Positions 7,360-16,188 of a stretch of DNA of 30,148 nt are shown piece by piece. The notes under the pieces were generated by a model. The model worked only from the letters and a program-made list of their open reading frames with translations. It ran no database searches and was not told where the DNA came from. Both the position numbers and the translations under genes were made by a program. Within the stretch, counting starts at the first letter, position 1. Every line of letters starts with the position of its first letter. This DNA is from SVTX01 sp045585895 (lineage in GTDB: Bacteria > Bacillota > Clostridia > Oscillospirales > CAG-272): NCBI GenBank assembly GCA_045585895.1, contig JAZMZI010000126.1, positions 1-30,148 on the forward strand, read 5' to 3'.

Positions 7360-8907
7360 ATGTTATCTTCGATATTTTGCGCCGGAATATTCGGAATTGA
7401 CGGCTACATAGTTACGGTCGAAGCGGACGCTCAGCCCAAATTGCCCAATTTTGAGTTGGTCGGTCTACCGGATGCGGCTGTAAAAGAGGCCAAGGACAGG
7501 GTGAGGACCGCTTGTACGAACAGCGGATACCGTTTCCCCGAAATGTCGTTTATGTTGAATTTAGCCCCTGCGGACAGAAAGAAAGAAGGCTCGGCTTACG
7601 ACGTTGCCATCCTTCTCGGTATTATGAAATGCGCGGGTATCGTAAGAAGTGATATCGACGTGTCGGACAAATGCTTCGTGGGTGAGCTTTCGCTCTCGGG
7701 AAATCTCCGCCACGTTCGCGGTGTGCTTTGTATGTGCGTTGCGGCGAGAGACGCGGGATTTAAGGAGTTTTACGCTCCCGCCGAGGACGCTATGGAAGCA
7801 GCGGCGGTAGAGGGAATTACCGTTTATTCGGTGGAGAATATGAGACAGCTCGTGTCTCATCTAAACGGCAGCGAGCCTCTCTCTCCCGTGGACTACGACA
7901 GAAACGGCTTTTCGGATGCCGCGGCAAATTACGGCATCGATTTTTCCGACGTCAAGGGTCAGGCGCAGGCGAAAAGAGCAATGGAGATAGCCGCAACGGG
8001 CGGACATAACATTCTGCTGATAGGCCCTCCCGGTACGGGTAAAAGTATGCTTGCAAAGCGGCTTCCCACGATCCTGCCGCCCTTATCCTTTGCGGAAGCT
8101 ATAGAGACCACCAAGGTACATTCGGTGGCGGGAACGCTGAAGGAGGGGGTGTCGCTTTTGTCGGTAAGACCCTTCCGCTCGCCTCATCACACTATGAGTG
8201 CAGTCTCTCTCGTTGGAGGCGGTATCAACCCTACGCCCGGTGAGGTCTCTCTTGCCGACCACGGCGTGCTTTTCCTTGACGAGCTGCCCGAGTTTCCAAA
8301 GCAGGTGACCGACGCGCTCCGTCAGCCTCTTGAAGACAGAAAAGTTACTATTACGAGAGCCAACGGCAGAGTGACCTTCCCTTGTAATTTTATGCTGGTC
8401 GGTGCGATGAACCCCTGCCGATGCGGATATTTCGGCCATCCCACCCGCAAATGTACCTGTAAGCCTATTGACGTTAAGAGATATATTTCAAGAATAAGCG
8501 GTCCTATGCTGGACAGGATAGACATTCAGATAGAGCTTCCCAGTCTGACTTACGACGAGCTTTCCGATAACGCGCAGACCTCGGAAAGAAGCGAGACGGT
8601 CAGAGAAAGAGTTATTGAAGCCCGCGAATTTGCGCGAAAGAGGATGGAGGGCGACGGATATACCTGCAACGCACAGTTGGATTCTTCGGGAATAAGAAAA
8701 TATTGCAAGGCGGACGGGGACGCAATGGAACTGTTGCGCACCGCGTACGACTCTATGGGACTTTCCGCAAGAGGGTATGACAGAATAATGAGAGTTGCAA
8801 GGACTATCGCAGATCTTGATAAAAGTGAAATAATTCGCGCGGAGCATATTGCCGAGGCGATACAGTTCAGAAGTCTTGACCGTAAATATTGGGGCATAGA
8901 CGAGTGA
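7360..8907 (+). CDS. comM: YifB/ComM-family Mg-chelatase-like AAA+ ATPase
   Basis: The 515-aa protein has the full three-part layout of the ComM/YifB family. An N-terminal Lon-protease-like fold (residues 1-185, including NLAPADRKKEGSAYDVAI) precedes an AAA+ core with Walker A GPPGTGKS (222-229) and Walker B VLFLDE (303-308). A zinc-ribbon-like insertion follows with Cys353, 355, 365 and 367 (NPCRCGYFG and CTC), then the Mg-chelatase C-terminal domain with SARGYDRIMRVARTIADL. In transforming species ComM is a hexameric helicase that extends branch migration during integration of taken-up DNA. In Clostridia the gene is common and its role less clear. Confidence 0.92.
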   Translation: MLSSIFCAGIFGIDGYIVTVEADAQPKLPNFELVGLPDAAVKEAKDRVRTACTNSGYRFPEMSFMLNLAPADRKKEGSAYDVAILLGIMKCAGIVRSDIDVSDKCFVGELSLSGNLRHVRGVLCMCVAARDAGFKEFYAPAEDAMEAAAVEGITVYSVENMRQLVSHLNGSEPLSPVDYDRNGFSDAAANYGIDFSDVKGQAQAKRAMEIAATGGHNILLIGPPGTGKSMLAKRLPTILPPLSFAEAIETTKVHSVAGTLKEGVSLLSVRPFRSPHHTMSAVSLVGGGINPTPGEVSLADHGVLFLDELPEFPKQVTDALRQPLEDRKVTITRANGRVTFPCNFMLVGAMNPCRCGYFGHPTRKCTCKPIDVKRYISRISGPMLDRIDIQIELPSLTYDELSDNAQTSERSETVRERVIEAREFARKRMEGDGYTCNAQLDSSGIRKYCKADGDAMELLRTAYDSMGLSARGYDRIMRVARTIADLDKSEIIRAEHIAEAIQFRSLDRKYWGIDE

Positions 8908-8972
8908 TATTTATGCTTCGCAAAAAGATACGCTTTGCAAAGCATAGAGTTATGAAAGAGAGGAACTGATTT

Positions 8973-10142
8973 TTGACAGAATTACTTTGTAAGCTGTTCG
9001 TAAAGGACAGAGATAATATAAGATCCCCCGAGGTAAGGCGTTCGTACGGAACTCTTGCCAGTATAGTGGGAATAATAGTTAATTTGGTTTTGGCGGCGGG
9101 AAAGATAATCGTCGGTATGCTTTTTGGAGCTATATCCTTGGCGGGTGACGGTATAAACAATCTTTCCGACGCAGGTTCGCAGATAATTTCGCTGATAAGC
9201 TTTAAGATGGCGGCAAAGCCCGCGGACAGGGATCACCCCTTCGGTCACGCCAGAATCGAGTACGTTGCCAGTATGATAGTTTCGTTCTTTATCATGCTTG
9301 TGGGGTGGAACCTTTTCAGAGAGTCGCTTGAAAAGATCCTTGACCCCGAAATGCAGACCGACGGCTCGAACATCTGGCTTATGGTGGGTGTCCTCGCGGT
9401 GTCTATACTTTCAAAGCTTTGGCTGGTGCTTTTCAATCGCAAGATAGCGAAGAAGATAGATTCGTCGGTAATGCGTGCAACGGCGGCAGACAGTCTTTCG
9501 GATGCGGGAGCGAGTACCGCGGTGCTTATAGCGATACTTATCTTGAAATTTACCGGTGTGGATATAGACGGCTATATGGGTATAGCGGTTGCGGTTGTGA
9601 TCTTCGTTGCGGGCATCAAGATCTTGAACGATACTAAGAATTCAATCCTCGGTGAGGCTCCGTCTGAAGACGTTATAAAGGGAATCGAAGCTATAGTCGG
9701 TGAATTCCCCGACGCGCTCGGCATTCACGATATGGTGGTTCACAGCTACGGCCCCAATAAATTCGTTGCAAATCTTCATATTGAGGTTGACGGTTCGAAG
9801 GATATTTTCGAGTCTCACGATATGATAGATCTGATCGAAAAAAGACTGAACTCGGAGCTTGGAATCCTCTCCAATATACATATGGACCCTATAGTCGTGG
9901 ACGATGCCGAAAACGACGCGATGAAGGCTTTCGTAACGGAAAAGGTCAAGTCGGTGGATGAGAGATTGAATATCCATGATTTCCGCTTCGTTAAGGGAAA
10001 AACTCATACGAATCTTCTTTTTGACGTAAGCGTCCCCTTCGAGATAAAGGGGAAGGATTCCGAAATAGTTGATGCGATACAAAAAAGCATTTCGGACGAA
10101 AAGCCCGATCATTTTATAGTCGTTAACGTAGATAGGTGTTAA
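8973..10142 (+). CDS. Cation diffusion facilitator family metal exporter
   Basis: The start is a TTG 9 nt after GAGAGG; no ATG lies nearby in frame. The 389-aa protein has six membrane helices (about residues 28-220) and a cytoplasmic ZT_dimer domain. HPFGHARIEY (88-97) is the family signature after helix 2. The transport site is SLAGDGINN (Asp59, Asn63) in helix 2 and ADSLSDAG (Asp173, Asp177) in helix 5. Both lack the histidine of zinc-type HD-HD sites, so manganese or iron is the likelier cargo by family rules. The C-terminus is longer than usual (about 90 extra residues, with a partial second ZT_dimer-like unit from about residue 305). It exports divalent cations by proton antiport. Confidence 0.9.
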   Translation: MTELLCKLFVKDRDNIRSPEVRRSYGTLASIVGIIVNLVLAAGKIIVGMLFGAISLAGDGINNLSDAGSQIISLISFKMAAKPADRDHPFGHARIEYVASMIVSFFIMLVGWNLFRESLEKILDPEMQTDGSNIWLMVGVLAVSILSKLWLVLFNRKIAKKIDSSVMRATAADSLSDAGASTAVLIAILILKFTGVDIDGYMGIAVAVVIFVAGIKILNDTKNSILGEAPSEDVIKGIEAIVGEFPDALGIHDMVVHSYGPNKFVANLHIEVDGSKDIFESHDMIDLIEKRLNSELGILSNIHMDPIVVDDAENDAMKAFVTEKVKSVDERLNIHDFRFVKGKTHTNLLFDVSVPFEIKGKDSEIVDAIQKSISDEKPDHFIVVNVDRC

Positions 10143-10149
10143 TAAAAAT

Positions 10150-10185
10150 AACCCCGACAGAAACATTTTGTCGGGGTTGTTTTTG
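10150..10185. terminator. Bidirectional terminator between convergent genes
   Basis: AACCCCGACA (10150-10159) pairs with TGTCGGGGTT (10169-10178), followed by GTTTTT on the plus strand and preceded by an A-rich tract. It ends the CDF gene and the glycerol-1-phosphate dehydrogenase gene. Confidence 0.9.
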
Positions 10186-10186
10186 C

Positions 10187-11515
10187 TTAATTCAGAAGTT
10201 CTTTTGCTTTATCAGTAATACCAAGATCAAAAACAAGACGGGAAAGAACGTACTTGTCTCTGATGTCGCGGGTCGCTTCAAATACTTCGCCGAGGTTGTT
10301 GGAGGAAATCCCGATATCAGCAACGCTTTTGGGTGCACCGATGCTTTCAAGCAGGGAAACAAGCTCCTTTTCGGTAGGAATCTCGGTGTTTATTATTTCA
10401 AGAATCTTATCCCACTTTTCTATAATACGGTCAAGCCTTGCTACACAACGATCAATGTTGTATTTGTGTTCAACTTCTTCCTCAAGCATTATCATTTCGC
10501 GCGCTCCGCTGCCTATAAGAGCGCGAAGCTGACCTTTATATTCGTCATAGTTGAATTTTTCGATTTCGGCAACAGCCTTTTCGCGGTCGGGAGTAAAGCT
10601 TCGGAGCATATCGTAGCCCCTCGCTGCGAGGACGGTCCCCACGCAACACTGAAAACCGTGAGTTGAGGAAGGCGTCCCAAATTCAAGAGATCGCATATCC
10701 CAGACGTGTGAGAAATAGTGCTCAACACCCGAGGCAGGGCGGCTGCATCCCGCGTACGCCATACCCGCGCCTGCAAGCACTAGTCCATCAAAGACCGCGC
10801 CCGCGGCATCGGGGTCGCCTGCTACAAGCTTTTTTGAGTGCATTATGCACTCGCGGAGCGAGTTCCTTATCATTTCTGCGATTTTTTCGCAGTAATATTC
10901 GCCGTTTATTGCGTTTGAGATACGCCATTCCGCGATGCTGATATATTTTGCGATCATATCACCGAGGCCCGAAAGTCGGAGTTCAAGCGGCGCGGCGGCT
11001 AAAATATCGTGGTCTCCGATGATGACGTCGGCGCATTTGGAGTTCACGGATACCTTGAGTCCGTTTCGCTCCATCGAGGAGGTGGCGGAGGCGTAACCGT
11101 CCATAGAGGGGGCGGTCGCTACCGTGATGAGGGGGAGGTCTGCCGCAGACGCTACGATCTTGCATATATCGTTAATAACGCCCGAACCTACGGCAATGAT
11201 CGAATCACGCTCCGAATCACAATTGGCAATTGAAAACTGCATTGTAGCGTATTCAACGCCCCTTTCATCTGCAACGGGACTTTTGCCAAAGAAGGCGTAA
11301 GTGGCGAAGATATTTGCCGCAGTGAGAATTTTTTTCACTCTTTCGCCTGCCGCGCGAAAGGTGTTGTCGTCACATAGGACGAACGGACGATTACATCCCA
11401 GTTTTTCGAGAGCTTCGGGCAGTTTTTCGATAGCTCCCCGTCTCGAGATCACGTCGGTTATTCGTATTTCGTGTTCCCGTCCGCAATCGCAGGGGATATA
11501 TTTTGAAATTTTCAC
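10187..11515 (-). CDS. egsA: sn-glycerol-1-phosphate dehydrogenase (AraM/EgsA type)
   Basis: I choose the GTG at 11515. It follows AAAGGCGGTG at good spacing and leaves a leader of about 25 nt after the predicted transcript start. The ATG at 11536 would have almost none. The 442-aa protein belongs to the iron/zinc alcohol-dehydrogenase superfamily. IIAVGSGVINDICK binds the dinucleotide, and TVATAPSMDGYAS follows. Metal ligands are the Asp in LSGLGDMIAKY and the His residues in GVEHYFSHVWD and STHGFQCC. The enzyme reduces dihydroxyacetone phosphate to sn-glycerol 1-phosphate. Bacillus AraM uses it to make heptaprenylglyceryl phosphate, an archaeal-type ether lipid precursor. The partner synthase PcrB is not in this window. 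The arabinose link of the name araM does not apply here. Confidence 0.9.
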   Translation of the reverse strand: MKISKYIPCDCGREHEIRITDVISRRGAIEKLPEALEKLGCNRPFVLCDDNTFRAAGERVKKILTAANIFATYAFFGKSPVADERGVEYATMQFSIANCDSERDSIIAVGSGVINDICKIVASAADLPLITVATAPSMDGYASATSSMERNGLKVSVNSKCADVIIGDHDILAAAPLELRLSGLGDMIAKYISIAEWRISNAINGEYYCEKIAEMIRNSLRECIMHSKKLVAGDPDAAGAVFDGLVLAGAGMAYAGCSRPASGVEHYFSHVWDMRSLEFGTPSSTHGFQCCVGTVLAARGYDMLRSFTPDREKAVAEIEKFNYDEYKGQLRALIGSGAREMIMLEEEVEHKYNIDRCVARLDRIIEKWDKILEIINTEIPTEKELVSLLESIGAPKSVADIGISSNNLGEVFEATRDIRDKYVLSRLVFDLGITDKAKELLN

Positions 11516-11547
11516 GCAGTCACCGCCTTTCTTCATCACTGTAGTCA

Positions 11548-11576
11548 ATTATAAGTCATAAAAAAATATTTGTCAA
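11548..11576 (-). promoter_or_regulatory. Consensus promoter of the glycerol-1-phosphate dehydrogenase gene
   Basis: On the minus strand TTGACA (11576-11571), 17-bp spacer, TATAAT (11553-11548). A transcript start near 11541 supports the GTG start at 11515. Confidence 0.85.
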
Positions 11577-11959
11577 TGCTTTGATCGCGTTTTTGAAAGT
11601 CGAAAAAATAAGTTGAATATTCACTTCCGAATCGATCATAAAAAAATCAATTTGAGAGAAATGCGGATTTGACTTGCACCGAAGTAAGATTTTTGGAGAT
11701 TTAAAACCGCTTTCTTGCGGTATTTCGGCAAAATCAGCCGCAAAAAAGCAAAATATGCATATTTCGGACGGTTGTGTTGCAAGACAATGCGATTTTTGAA
11801 ATATATAATTTGCTTTCTTGCAAAACCTGAAGGCTTTTTAAATGATTATTAGGATTTTTTGAAAGTTTACAATTTGTTAATTGCAAAAAAAGATATATAA
11901 GTGTATAATACCTATATTATTTATATTTTGATTAAATCAGCAAAAAACGGAGAACAGAT
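11577..11959. other. 383-bp divergent intergenic region
   Basis: AT-rich DNA between the divergent dehydrogenase and citrate synthase genes. I see a perfect 14-bp palindrome, AAATATGCATATTT (11751-11764), a short CCGC/GCGG hairpin at 11707-11720, and a likely citrate synthase promoter, TTGCAA (11881-11886)-17-TATAAT (11904-11909). No ORF or RNA gene is evident. The length and the palindrome suggest regulated expression of citrate synthase. Confidence 0.5.
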
Positions 11960-13348
11960 ATGCAGCTTTACTCAAAAAATCACTCAAACGATCACGATAC
12001 GGAGATAGAGAAGGAATTTCAGTCAATGCTTGACGACGCACGAAGCACCTACGTTATCCCCAAGGCGGCGTTTGATAACTACAGGGTTAAAAGAGGACTC
12101 CGTGAGGCTGACGGCTCGGGTGTTACCGCAGGTGTGACGAGAGTCGGAAACGCTCACGGATATATTATGAACGAGGGCGAAAAGTGCGCCGTTGACGGTA
12201 AGCTTGAATATCGCGGATACGAGATAAGCGAGCTTGTAAACAATTTCGTAAAAGAGGGAAGATTCGGCTTTGAGGAATGTGCATTCCTGCTTTTCTACGG
12301 TCATTTACCCACGGCGGAGGAGCTTGCCGAGTTTAACGATATTTTGGCGGCGTATAGGCGTCTTCCGCCCAGATTTACCGAGGATATCATTATGAAGGCG
12401 CCATCGCGCTCGATTATGAATAAGATAGCAAGCTCGGTCTTGGCGCTTTACGCTTACGACGATAATCCCGACGATACGAGCCTTGAAAATATGCTTCATC
12501 AGAGCATGGAGCTTTTGGCAAGAATGCCCATTATCGCGGCTCAGTCTTACGCGGTCTATCAGAATGCCTTTAACGATAAAAGCTTGAACCTCCATAATCC
12601 CAAGGATAACCTTTCCACGGCGGAGAACTTTTTGAGAGTTTTGCGTCCCGACAAGAGTTATACCGAGGAGGAGGCAAGATTGCTTGACCTCTGCTTGGTG
12701 GTTCACGCGGAGCACGGAGGCGGAAACTGCTCGACATTTACCTGCCGAGTGCTTTCAAGCTCGGGTTCGGATACCTATTCGGCAATTTCTGCGGCTGTGG
12801 GAGCGCTTAAGGGCCCCCGTCACGGAGGAGCAAACATCAAGGTTCAGGAGATGTTCGATTGCATCAAGGCAAATGTCAAGGATACCCACAATGAGGACGA
12901 GGTGGCTTCCTTCCTCTTGAAGATACTTAACGGCGAGGCAAACGACGGCTCGGGACTTATCTACGGTATGGGTCACGCCATCTATACCAAGAGCGACCCC
13001 CGTGCGGTAATGCTCAAGACCTACGCAAAGAAGCTTGCCTACGAAAAGGGATTTGGTGACGATTTCGAGCTTCTCGAGAAGATCGAGACCATCACTCCCA
13101 CCCTGTTCAGAGCATATAAGGGCGTTGAAAAGGATATGTGCGCGAACGTTGACCTTTATTCGGGTCTGGTTTACCGTATGCTCGGCATTCCCGAGGAGAT
13201 GTACACCCCTCTCTTTGCTATCGCAAGAGTTGCGGGCTGGTGCGCTCACCGTATGGAGGAATACTGTACCTCCAATAAGATCATCCGTCCCGGCTATAAG
13301 TGCATAGCAAAGCCGAGAAATTACGTTCCTATGGAAGACAGATATTGA
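11960..13348 (+). CDS. gltA: Citrate synthase
   Basis: The 462-aa enzyme condenses acetyl-CoA and oxaloacetate to citrate, feeding an often incomplete TCA branch towards 2-oxoglutarate and glutamate in anaerobes. The substrate and catalytic residues are all visible: His252 in HAEHGGG, His288 in KGPRHGGAN, His339 in YGMGHAIYTKSDPRA and Asp398 in NVDLYSGLVY. The N-terminus carries an extra segment of about 55 residues before GVTRVGNAHGYI, typical of a clostridial subgroup longer than the 370-aa Bacillus enzymes. The C-terminal RPGYKCIAKPRNYVPMEDRY resembles the usual ending. No aconitase or isocitrate dehydrogenase gene follows, so it is monocistronic. Confidence 0.95.
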   Translation: MQLYSKNHSNDHDTEIEKEFQSMLDDARSTYVIPKAAFDNYRVKRGLREADGSGVTAGVTRVGNAHGYIMNEGEKCAVDGKLEYRGYEISELVNNFVKEGRFGFEECAFLLFYGHLPTAEELAEFNDILAAYRRLPPRFTEDIIMKAPSRSIMNKIASSVLALYAYDDNPDDTSLENMLHQSMELLARMPIIAAQSYAVYQNAFNDKSLNLHNPKDNLSTAENFLRVLRPDKSYTEEEARLLDLCLVVHAEHGGGNCSTFTCRVLSSSGSDTYSAISAAVGALKGPRHGGANIKVQEMFDCIKANVKDTHNEDEVASFLLKILNGEANDGSGLIYGMGHAIYTKSDPRAVMLKTYAKKLAYEKGFGDDFELLEKIETITPTLFRAYKGVEKDMCANVDLYSGLVYRMLGIPEEMYTPLFAIARVAGWCAHRMEEYCTSNKIIRPGYKCIAKPRNYVPMEDRY

Positions 13349-13358
13349 TTTTGTTATT

Positions 13359-13409
13359 CGTGAGGGTTAAGAACTTCTGTTGAGAGGTTTTTATCCCTCA
13401 CGTTTTTTT
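13359..13409 (+). terminator. Intrinsic terminator after citrate synthase
   Basis: CGTGAGGG (13359-13366) pairs with CCCTCACG (13395-13402), followed by seven T. The 28-nt loop contains a smaller dyad (AACTTCTG...AGAGGTT). Confidence 0.75.
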
Positions 13410-13438
13410 ACTTTTTACAAAATAATATACAATTATTG

Positions 13439-13467
13439 TTGACAGTGCATTTGAAAAAATGTATAAT
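13439..13467 (+). promoter_or_regulatory. Consensus promoter of the alpha-mannosidase gene
   Basis: TTGACA (13439-13444), 17-bp spacer, TATAAT (13462-13467); the ATG at 13514 follows AAAGGATG. Confidence 0.85.
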
Positions 13468-13513
13468 TATTATAGTTTAAAGCCTGAAATTTAGCGATAA
13501 AGGATGAAAAATA

Positions 13514-15901
13514 ATGAAAGAACTGCACCTTATATGTAACGCTCACCTTGACCCCGTGTGGCAGTGGGATTGGAACGAGGGCGCTTCTTCGGCGCTTGCC
13601 ACCTTCTATTCGGCGGTGGATATTGCCGAGGAATACGACTACATATTCTGCCACAACGAGGCGCTTTTGTACGAATATATTGAAAAATACGATCCCAAGC
13701 TTTTCGCGCGTATAAAGGAGCTTGTGGAGGCGGGAAAATGGCATATTATGGGCGGCTGGTACGTCCAACCCGACTGTAATATTCCCTCGGGCGAGGGCTT
13801 TGTCCGTCAGATAGAATCGGGACTTCGCTATTTCAAGGAGAAATTCGGGGCAAGACCTACCGTTGCGGTGAATTTCGATTCCTTCGGTCATACTCAGGGT
13901 CTTGTGCAGATACTTAATAAGTGCGGATACAACGGATATATTTTCTGCCGTCCTATGGATTGGATATTCGAACTGCCCGCAATGCACTTCGATTGGAAGG
14001 GCTTTGACGGAAGCTCTGTTCACGCCGCAAGATTTCAGGACGATACCATCTATTGCTCCGAGCTTGGTCACGCGGTACGGGATATAAAGAGAAAGATGCG
14101 CCCATGGATGGAGGAGGACGTCGCTTTTGCCCTTTGGGGTATCGGTAACCACGGCGGCGGCGCCTCAAGACGCGACCTGCAGGATATCAAGGGATTTATT
14201 GAGGAGGAGAAGGCAAACGGAGTAAAGGTTTTCCACTCCACCCCCGAAGAGTTTTTTGCGGCGGCAACACCTAAGGCGGAGTTCAACGAGGCTCTCCAGC
14301 CCTGCTTCATTAAGTGCTATACCTCAATAGCAAGACTTAAGAGAAGATACGCCGAGACAGAAAACAAGCTGCTTATGACCGAAAAGATATGCGCTCTGGC
14401 GGCGGTCGAGACGGGATATAAATATGACCTCGCCGTATTTGAGACGGCTCAGAAGAATCTCGCAATGGTGCAGTTCCACCACGTGGTTTCGGGTACCTGT
14501 ATCTATGAGGGCGAAAAGAGCAGTATGCAGAAGATGGATTACGCGCTGGAGCTTCTTGACGAGGAAGTTTCAAAGGCGTTTATGGCTCTTTGCGGCGATT
14601 ACAAGCGCGCCGTTCCTATGGAGTATCCTATTTTCGTTTACAACCCCTCGCAGAAGAAGGAAGAAACCTTATTCTATGCCGAATTCTTTATGCTTAATTG
14701 CATCGTTTCCGACACCGAGGGATATGAATTTACCGTAAAGCAGGACGGCAGGGAAATACCCTTCCAGAGAGTGAAGGAGTCCTCGCGCATAAATATGGAC
14801 AGAAGCGTGCGCCTTGCCGTTAAGGCAGAGCTTAATCCGCTGTCTATGACGAGATTTGACGTATCCTTCCGCGTTGGTGGTAAGAGAACGGTTGACCGAG
14901 CTCCTATCAGCGAATACGAGACCAACAGCGGCGCTAAGGCTGTGTTCGATACCGAGGCGGGCGCGCTTGCAAGCTATGTCGTGGACGGCAAAGAATACCT
15001 TGCGGGCGATGCCTTCAGACCCGTTGTCTATGAGGACAATGCAGACCCGTGGGGATGGCATCTCAAGACATTGGGTAAGAATTATAAATATGCCGAAACT
15101 AAGATGTCTCTCCGCGTTCTGGAGAAGGGAGATATTCTCAGCGAGATCGAGAGCTGCTACGAGACAGAAAAATCTACCGTCAGCGTTTCTTATAAGCTCT
15201 ATAAGGACTTCGATTATATCGACCTTACCGTAAACGCTTATTGGAACGATCACGGCAAGGGCTTGAAGCTTGAAATACCCGTCGCCGAGATAGGCAAATT
15301 TATCGGTCAGACCGCCTTCGGTACCCAGACCTATACCGAGAACCTTGAGGAATGCTCACAGCGTTTCGTTGGCATAGAAATGGGCGACAAGGTGCTTGCG
15401 ATATTTAAGGACGGCACCTACGGCTGCTCCGTGGAGAACGGAAAGCTCTATATTAACCTCCTGAACGGCTCGGTCTATTGCGCTCACCCCGTAGGAGAGC
15501 TGCCTATCATCGACCCCGATGAATTCAACAGATATATCGAGCCGGGCAGACACGAATTCAAGCTCCGCTTTGCGGTTTGCGACAGAGAACAACTTGAATA
15601 TGAGGCGCAGAAGTTCACACAACCGCCCTACGCGCTGAATTTCTATCCTCACGGCGAGGGCAAAACTCACGAAACCGCCCCCGTAACCGTTTCCGACGAT
15701 ACCGTGACCCTTTCCTGCTTCAGAAAGACCGCGGAGAATACCTTTATGATACGTCTCTTTAATAATACCGCCGACGCGAAAAAGTGCGACGTTGCGGTGC
15801 TTGGCGAGAGCATCAGCCTCGATTTCGGTAAATACGAGGTCAAGACCCTGCTTCTCCGTGACGGAAAGCTCTTTGAGAACGATTCTATGTTGGATCTTTG
15901 A
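13514..15901 (+). CDS. Alpha-mannosidase, glycoside hydrolase family 38
   Basis: The 795-aa protein starts directly with the GH38 catalytic domain: HLDPVWQWDW gives the zinc ligands His11 and Asp13, WYVQPDCN gives the nucleophile Asp87, and NFDSFGHT gives Asp122 and His126. A later WGIGNHGGGASRRD stretch holds further zinc and substrate residues. The middle domain (about 260-340) and the long beta-sandwich C-terminus are as in bacterial GH38 enzymes. There is no signal peptide, so it is cytoplasmic and would trim mannose from imported oligosaccharides, consistent with use of host or yeast glycans. No transporter gene adjoins it. The length is on the short side of normal (roughly 800-1000 aa). 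Confidence 0.92.
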   Translation: MKELHLICNAHLDPVWQWDWNEGASSALATFYSAVDIAEEYDYIFCHNEALLYEYIEKYDPKLFARIKELVEAGKWHIMGGWYVQPDCNIPSGEGFVRQIESGLRYFKEKFGARPTVAVNFDSFGHTQGLVQILNKCGYNGYIFCRPMDWIFELPAMHFDWKGFDGSSVHAARFQDDTIYCSELGHAVRDIKRKMRPWMEEDVAFALWGIGNHGGGASRRDLQDIKGFIEEEKANGVKVFHSTPEEFFAAATPKAEFNEALQPCFIKCYTSIARLKRRYAETENKLLMTEKICALAAVETGYKYDLAVFETAQKNLAMVQFHHVVSGTCIYEGEKSSMQKMDYALELLDEEVSKAFMALCGDYKRAVPMEYPIFVYNPSQKKEETLFYAEFFMLNCIVSDTEGYEFTVKQDGREIPFQRVKESSRINMDRSVRLAVKAELNPLSMTRFDVSFRVGGKRTVDRAPISEYETNSGAKAVFDTEAGALASYVVDGKEYLAGDAFRPVVYEDNADPWGWHLKTLGKNYKYAETKMSLRVLEKGDILSEIESCYETEKSTVSVSYKLYKDFDYIDLTVNAYWNDHGKGLKLEIPVAEIGKFIGQTAFGTQTYTENLEECSQRFVGIEMGDKVLAIFKDGTYGCSVENGKLYINLLNGSVYCAHPVGELPIIDPDEFNRYIEPGRHEFKLRFAVCDREQLEYEAQKFTQPPYALNFYPHGEGKTHETAPVTVSDDTVTLSCFRKTAENTFMIRLFNNTADAKKCDVAVLGESISLDFGKYEVKTLLLRDGKLFENDSMLDL

Positions 15902-15911
15902 TAATTTTTTT

Positions 15912-15936
15912 CGCCCCGCTTCGGCGGGGCGTTTTG
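15912..15936. terminator. GC-rich terminator with TTCG tetraloop
   Basis: CGCCCCGC (15912-15919), loop TTCG, GCGGGGCG (15924-15931), then TTTTG; preceded by a T-rich run. A very stable terminator for the mannosidase gene. Confidence 0.9.
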
Positions 15937-15985
15937 TTTGAGAGTGATAAATTGCAGTTTAGCGGTGCGTTTAAGATAAACATTG

Positions 15986-16060
15986 TCGTAGGGGCGGTCA
16001 TCGATCGCCCGTTCAAACGATTTAAACCGACGAACTGGCGGCCGATGACCGCCCCTACGA
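15986..16060. repeat. 75-bp hairpin repeat element
   Basis: Perfect 18-bp terminal arms (TCGTAGGGGCGGTCATCG at 15986-16003 and its complement at 16043-16060) enclose a second imperfect stem (CGCCCGTTC with GAACTGGCG). The whole element folds into one long cruciform or hairpin. Elements beginning GTAGGGGCGG are, to my knowledge, dispersed many times in some gut Clostridia genomes, like REP or MITE-type repeats. Only one copy lies in this window. The rest of the 257-bp gap (15932-16188) shows nothing else. Confidence 0.75.
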
Positions 16061-16188
16061 TTTAGGGTGTCGTCCAACTAACCGACAAATCAAAATTTGA
16101 CCATTAACCTCGAAATCAACTCTTTAATTATTTCCCGTTCTTAAAACCGCCGTCGCTCTCATATATTTTAAGGACAACTTACAAGGGA

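Noticed and set aside
13433..14152. 239-aa minus-strand frame opposite the alpha-mannosidase gene
   Set aside because: It lies antisense to the GH38 catalytic motifs, has no domain and no ribosome-binding site, and reflects strong codon bias of the real gene.
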